Assembly: GCA_011390805.1 (NCBI GenBank)
Contig: JAABRT010000009.1
Location: forward strand, 1-64,000
Direction of reading: 5' to 3'
Length of the DNA stretch: 64,000 bases
Origin: Gemmatimonas sp.
Lineage (GTDB): Bacteria > Gemmatimonadota > Gemmatimonadetes > Gemmatimonadales > Gemmatimonadaceae
Shown here piece by piece: positions 59,477-64,000 of this stretch. The position numbers and the translations under genes are program-made. The notes below the pieces were generated by a model. It ran no database searches, was not told where the DNA came from, and worked only from the letters and a program-made list of their open reading frames with translations. Positions within the stretch are counted from its first letter, which is position 1. Every line of letters begins with the position of its first letter.

Positions 59477-60618
59477 CAGGCGGCTTCTCCCTTGGCCAAC
59501 TTCACCGCGCGCTGCACGGCTTCGTCCATGTCTGACGAGGCGGAGAACCCGTTCTCCGTCAAAATCTTCATTGCGATTTCCTCGTTTGTACCGGTGAGCC
59601 GGATGACGATCGGTACCTTGAGCGGATTCTGCTTGGTGGCGGTCACGATTCCGTTCGCGACATCATCGGTGCGCGTGATGCCACCGAAGATGTTAAACAG
59701 AATGCATTTCACGTTTTCATCGGCGGTGATGATGCGCAGTGCATTCACCACTTTTTCCGGATTCGACGAGCCGCCGATGTCGAGGAAGTTGGCGGGATCT
59801 CCACCGTAAAACTTCACAAGGTCCATCGTCGCCATGGCCAGACCTGCACCGTTTACAATGCAACCCACATCGCCATCAAGCTTGATGAACGTGAGGTTGG
59901 CATTGCGTGCATCCACTTCACTCGGTGCCTCGCTCGACTCGTCGCGCAACGCGGCAATGTCGGGGCGGCGATCAAGTTCGTTGTCATCAATCACCATCTT
60001 GCCGTCAACGGCAATCAGCTCATTGGTGGGCGTGACAACCAGCGGATTGATTTCGGCGAGCGAACAACCGGCGTTGGTGAACGCGGTGTAGAGCTGCTGC
60101 ATGATCTTGGCAGCAGAGCGCGCAAGCTTGGCGTCGGAGTACAGAAAGAAGCCCATGCGCAGCGCTTCAAACGACATCAGGCCGTAGCGTGGATCAACCG
60201 GCAGATAGAGAATCTTTTCCGGCGTGGTAGCGGCCACTTCTTCAATGTCGATACCACCGGCGGCGCTCACCATGAACACGGCCTTCTTCGTGGCACGATC
60301 CACGATGATGCCCACATAGGCTTCCGACGCAATGTCGGCTGCTTCGGTGACCAGCACCTTCTCAACGGTGAGCCCTTTGATATCCATGCCGAGAATGGCT
60401 TCCGCCTTCTCGCGTGCATCGGCCGGCGTCTTGCAGAACTTCACGCCGCCCGCTTTGCCGCGGCCACCTGCGTGCACCTGCGCCTTCACCATCACGGCCA
60501 CACCATATTCCTTGGCAATAGCCTCAGCCTCGTCGGCCGTACGAGCGATTTTGCCTGGCGGAATCGGCACGCCGGCCGCTCGCATCAGCTCTTTCGCCTG
60601 ATATTCATGTAAATCCAC
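59476..60618 (-). CDS. sucC: Succinyl-CoA synthetase beta subunit
   Basis: SucC is the ATP-grasp subunit that binds nucleotide and succinate. The 380-residue protein begins '[17 protein letters not shown]' and has '[15 protein letters not shown]', '[10 protein letters not shown]' and '[14 protein letters not shown]'. The start is GTG 60618 with GGAG about 8 bp upstream. It is the first gene of the sucC-sucD-CBS-ndk group; 83 bp separate it from the next gene upstream. Confidence 0.98.
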   Translation of the reverse strand: MDLHEYQAKELMRAAGVPIPPGKIARTADEAEAIAKEYGVAVMVKAQVHAGGRGKAGGVKFCKTPADAREKAEAILGMDIKGLTVEKVLVTEAADIASEAYVGIIVDRATKKAVFMVSAAGGIDIEEVAATTPEKILYLPVDPRYGLMSFEALRMGFFLYSDAKLARSAAKIMQQLYTAFTNAGCSLAEINPLVVTPTNELIAVDGKMVIDDNELDRRPDIAALRDESSEAPSEVDARNANLTFIKLDGDVGCIVNGAGLAMATMDLVKFYGGDPANFLDIGGSSNPEKVVNALRIITADENVKCILFNIFGGITRTDDVANGIVTATKQNPLKVPIVIRLTGTNEEIAMKILTENGFSASSDMDEAVQRAVKLAKGEAA

Positions 60619-60701
60619 GCGTTCTCCAATGTCGGGGGTGTCAACCAGCTTTCAATGCTACGCAGCCACGTATGATCGGGGCAAGCCAAATCCTCGTGTG
60701 C

Positions 60702-63296
60702 TCATGGTCTTCGGCCCAGCACGCGGCCGAGACTGTCAAAGGTTGCGCCAAAGCGCACCAAATCACTTTCACGCAATGCCGCGCGCATCGCGTCGTACAA
60801 CCGTCGCGCTTCCAACTCCCGTCCGGCAGCGGAACGATCCGCTGCGTCGCGCATGTCACGCTCGCCCGGAGCGCCCGGCAGGATGTCGTTCAGATTCGCA
60901 CCAGCCCACAGCAGCGAATCGGTGGCGACCCCGAGCGCTGTGAGATGCAGACCGCCGGCGTCGTTCGTGTACGCCGGACGCACCAGTAACGGCCGACCAT
61001 TGCGCACCAGCACGCGCACCGTGCCCAGCATAACCGGCCCGTCTGATTCACGGCGTTCAGCAGCGGCCATCGTGTCCAGCTCACTCCCCAGCTGCTGCGT
61101 GAGCACCGACCAGCGAGGGAGCGGCTCCGACAGCGGACGCCAGCGCGTTTCGCGCGTGCGCCCACCAGTGGCCTCCACCACGCCCACCAGCTGATCGGCC
61201 TGGTTGACCAGCGGCAGGGACCAGCTGATTGTGGCGCGCGCGAGCCCGGTGCCGGCAACCGGAAAAGGCACTGCTCCGGGTACCGAGTCGGGCAAAAAGT
61301 TGGCTGTACTGCCGGTACGGCGTGACCCTACCCGCGTGAACGCCTGCGCCTGTGCCAGTGCACCATCAGTGGGAATCGGCAACTGATCGCGCACGGCGAT
61401 CGGCAGATCCGTGTCGCGAATGAGCAGTCCGCTCAGTCGCTTGAGCGCCGTGCGTGCGATAGGATCCTGATCGGCGGCGGCAATAAAGCGCACGCGCCCG
61501 GTTTCCGCATCAACAATCGCAGTGGCCGCGTGACGGAAGTAACTGCGCGCCTCTCCCGCGAGAAACGTGCGCACCGTGAGTGGATAAAAATCCGACGCGC
61601 TGTATAGATCGAGCACCCACAGCAGCAGTCCGTTGTGCACCACCGGCGTGATCGCATCGCCCTGTGCAAGCACCGGCGCAAGCCGACGTACCCGTTCACG
61701 CACATCGCGATGCAGCACCACCGCGCGCGGTTGTTCGTCGAGCGCCTCGCCCAGCAGTGACGCATCGCGTGTTGCCCAGGCGTGGGCCAGGCGTGCACCA
61801 AATCCATCAAGGTCGGCCGCGGCAATGCGACGGTCGCCAAACGGACTGACGGCGGATTGTGCGTCGGTCGCTTCTCCGACGGCATCGAATGTGACCGTGA
61901 CTGTTTGCGGCGTATAAACGATGCGATGTTCGGTGAATCCCGGCGCAACCAGCGGTTCGGCAAGTGTCGCGGCACCCAAACCGGGGTGTCGCGCCAGCAC
62001 GGGTGCGCCATTCATATCGCGCACAGTGCCTGGCACCACACGTACGTCCCACAACGGTGTTGGCGTATTGCTCCGGGTGACCAGAACGGCTTGTGCACCA
62101 TCGGGCCCGGACTGCCACACCGGCGGCAACACAGCGGAGAGCGGCGCGTCAGCAGCACCGCGCACCTGCTCCAGTACCGCTGCGTCCCACCACACCACGT
62201 CGCGCACGGCCGAAAGAATGCTGCGGTCGGACTCCATGTCGGCGCCGACGCCGGTGCTTCCGAACTCCGCACTGCTGGCGCTTGAATCACGATCACGGTC
62301 ACCGTCGGTCACGGTGAACTGCATGCCTTCCACGTTGTACGCGCGTCGTGTGAACAGCGCACGTGTGGCTTCGTAATCACGATCACGTGTGGCCGCTGCA
62401 CCAAAGTAGGCTCCGCTGGCAGCGACACCCGGCGCGACCTGGCGCAACAACAGCGCGCTCACAATCACCAGCGTGACCGTGACGAACGCGGCCCGGATCT
62501 GACCCAGCCAGCCTGCCCGCAGCACGATCAGCGCCGCGGCGAAGGTACCCACCGCCAGCAGCAGATCGATGCGCGACGTAAAGCGATGGTCTACGCGCGT
62601 AAACAGTCCGTCAAATCCACTGCCCCACTGCAGCAGCTCGTACGCATCCAGACGGTAACTCCATGCCAGCAGCACCAGAACGAGCGAACCAAGCGCGGTC
62701 AGATGTCGTCGCACGTGAGGTGCGGCCACAAGCTGTCGTGACTCCATGCGCAAGTGCCGCGTGATGGCGTACAACACCGTGGTCATCGCCGTGACAACCA
62801 CAATCGTGACCAGCGACCAGGTGTAGAGCGCCATTTCAAACGGCAGCCAGTACACGTAAAATCCGAGATCGCGCTGAAAATATCCTTCGTATTCGGCGAA
62901 GCGCTCGCCCCGCCACGCCATGGACAACACGGTCCAGTCGTCGAGCGTGATCGTAAGCAACGCACCGATCACTGCGGCGGCCAGCAGGGTAACGGGGAGC
63001 AAACGCCTCGCGGGAATGACCTCGGTCAGCTCCAGATTGCCAACGCTTGTTGGCATGATGATGGAGTGAATCGCGTGACGCACCGCCCACAGGTTGGCAA
63101 ACACAAAACCACTGCCGAGCACCCACGCTCCGCCTTTGAGCGCCACAATGGAGAGGACTTTTTCGCGCCATACTCCACTCGCGCCCAGCGCAGCGTACCA
63201 CCCCTGATCGACAATCAGTGCACTGAGTGCACGTCCCACGAGCAATAACACAGCGGCTGCAAAAACAGCCGCAATGATCCCGAGACGTGAACGCAT
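60702..63296 (-). CDS. UPF0182 family membrane protein
   Basis: The 864-residue protein has about seven transmembrane segments within residues 1-290 and a large extracytoplasmic domain after them, the layout of UPF0182. Family segments include 'LIVDQGWYAALGASGVWREKVL', 'GEARSYFRHAATAIVDAETG' and 'GARPLLVRP'-like 'NGRPLLVRPAYTND'. The function of the family is not known. ATG 63296 is chosen over the GTG just before it. It lies between the phosphomannomutase gene and sucC. Confidence 0.9.
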   Translation of the reverse strand: MRSRLGIIAAVFAAAVLLLVGRALSALIVDQGWYAALGASGVWREKVLSIVALKGGAWVLGSGFVFANLWAVRHAIHSIIMPTSVGNLELTEVIPARRLLPVTLLAAAVIGALLTITLDDWTVLSMAWRGERFAEYEGYFQRDLGFYVYWLPFEMALYTWSLVTIVVVTAMTTVLYAITRHLRMESRQLVAAPHVRRHLTALGSLVLVLLAWSYRLDAYELLQWGSGFDGLFTRVDHRFTSRIDLLLAVGTFAAALIVLRAGWLGQIRAAFVTVTLVIVSALLLRQVAPGVAASGAYFGAAATRDRDYEATRALFTRRAYNVEGMQFTVTDGDRDRDSSASSAEFGSTGVGADMESDRSILSAVRDVVWWDAAVLEQVRGAADAPLSAVLPPVWQSGPDGAQAVLVTRSNTPTPLWDVRVVPGTVRDMNGAPVLARHPGLGAATLAEPLVAPGFTEHRIVYTPQTVTVTFDAVGEATDAQSAVSPFGDRRIAAADLDGFGARLAHAWATRDASLLGEALDEQPRAVVLHRDVRERVRRLAPVLAQGDAITPVVHNGLLLWVLDLYSASDFYPLTVRTFLAGEARSYFRHAATAIVDAETGRVRFIAAADQDPIARTALKRLSGLLIRDTDLPIAVRDQLPIPTDGALAQAQAFTRVGSRRTGSTANFLPDSVPGAVPFPVAGTGLARATISWSLPLVNQADQLVGVVEATGGRTRETRWRPLSEPLPRWSVLTQQLGSELDTMAAAERRESDGPVMLGTVRVLVRNGRPLLVRPAYTNDAGGLHLTALGVATDSLLWAGANLNDILPGAPGERDMRDAADRSAAGRELEARRLYDAMRAALRESDLVRFGATFDSLGRVLGRRP

Positions 63297-63332
63297 CACG
63301 GCGCGCGCATCAGCAACGGTTCACACACACGC

Positions 63333-64000
63333 TCAGTGCGCGCTGGGCGTGGGATCCACACCGCGCTCGCGCAACCAGTTTTCAAAAATGCTGCGGATCT
63401 CGGCCAGCCTCGGCTCGGTGCGCGCCTCGAAACGCATCACCAGTACCGGCTGTGTGTTGGACGCGCGAATCAGCCCCCACCCGTCACCAAACAGCACCCG
63501 CACGCCATCCACGTCGTTCACATTGTATCGCGCGCGGAAATGCGCGACTGCATCGTGCACAATGTCGAACTTGATATTGTCTTCGGTGTCGACGCGGATT
63601 TCAGGCGTTGAGACAAACTCCGGAACGTCGGAGAGCAACTCATCGACCGTCTGTCCGCTGTCGTCAAGAATGCGAAGCAGTCTGGCCGCCGCGTACAGGG
63701 CATCGTCGTGACCGTAAAAGCCCTCTTCGAAAAACATGTGTCCCGACATTTCACCCGCCACCGGTGCCTTCGTCTCCTTCATCTTTTCCTTGATGAGTGA
63801 GTGGCCCGTTTTCCACATTACGGGCACACCGCCGGCCGCTTCCACGGCATCGGATAACGCCTGCGAACACTTCACATCAAAGATGATGGACTGCCCCTTC
63901 CCCGTGCGCGCGAGGACATCGCGAGCGTACAGGATGAGCAGATGATCACCCCAGATAATGCGTCCGCTCGCGTTCACCATGCCGATGCGATCGCCATCGC
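63333..64000 (-). CDS. Phosphomannomutase/phosphoglucomutase, C-terminal part (5' end outside window)
   Basis: The frame is open to the end of the window, so the N-terminal half lies beyond it. The visible part starts inside the metal-binding loop 'DGDRIG' and continues through the sugar-binding motif 'GEMSGHMFFEEGFYGHDDAL' and the C-terminal phosphate-binding part 'GWGLIRASNTQPVLVMRFEA'. It is an alpha-D-phosphohexomutase of the AlgC/ManB type that interconverts hexose 1- and 6-phosphates for envelope sugars. Mannose and glucose specificity cannot be separated here. Confidence 0.95.
   Translation of the reverse strand, partial: DGDRIGMVNASGRIIWGDHLLILYARDVLARTGKGQSIIFDVKCSQALSDAVEAAGGVPVMWKTGHSLIKEKMKETKAPVAGEMSGHMFFEEGFYGHDDALYAAARLLRILDDSGQTVDELLSDVPEFVSTPEIRVDTEDNIKFDIVHDAVAHFRARYNVNDVDGVRVLFGDGWGLIRASNTQPVLVMRFEARTEPRLAEIRSIFENWLRERGVDPTPSAH

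Overview
The window looks like a chromosomal segment of a GC-rich, diderm (LPS-making) bacterium. It carries Kdo synthesis and Lpt transport genes, a sigma-54 gene, the futalosine route to menaquinone and the usual fab cluster. The combination resembles Gemmatimonadota, but that assignment is an impression from gene content and was not tested. Almost all of it is coding. No prophage, insertion sequence or CRISPR array was seen.

Layout. From 1 to 10370 every gene is on the + strand: the C-terminal half of an M16 peptidase, a tightly overlapping run (DUF512 radical SAM protein, der, plsY, gpsA, MerR regulator, surE, pcm), a repeat-containing unknown protein, apt, tRNA-Arg(CCU) and a TPR membrane protein that ends at a strong terminator. 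From 10949 to the end all but two genes are on the - strand. The 578 bp between the two blocks is the largest gene-free stretch. It contains a 28-bp sequence with the layout of a XerCD dif site (10664-10691). The block polarity, and GGGNAGGG-like octamers that point toward this site from both sides, agree with a replication terminus lying here. A XerC/D-type recombinase is encoded about 20 kb away.

Right of the terminus, reading in the direction of transcription (right to left), there are these groups. (a) sucC, sucD, a CBS/EIIA-like protein and ndk. (b) A lipid and quinone run: DUF177 protein, rpmF, plsX, fabH, fabD, fabG, acpP, fabF, mqnE, mqnA, mqnC, ispF and a DedA protein. (c) A PAS histidine kinase with a single-domain response regulator. 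(d) A 2767-residue cyclic beta-glucan synthase (NdvB/ChvB type). (e) A CheB-CheR-PAS fusion overlapping a hybrid histidine kinase that contains a LOV blue-light photosensor, followed by the tyrosine recombinase and trpG/pabA. (f) A long envelope operon: kdsB, pyrG, kdsA, kdsC, kdsD, lptC, an LptA/OstA-like lipoprotein, lptB with a 206-residue N-terminal extension, rpoN, a membrane GT2, a GT4, a flippase-like protein, a YfhO protein, a polyprenol-phosphate GT2 and dapF. The two + strand exceptions are terC and a 42-codon membrane peptide.

The most interesting points are the dif/terminus region with its DnaA-box-like direct repeats, the LOV kinase coupled to a CheB-CheR fusion, the YfhO/flippase/GT2 set that looks like a three-component envelope glycosylation system inside an LPS operon, the enlarged LptB and LptA-like proteins, and 9-base G tracts inside two envelope genes.
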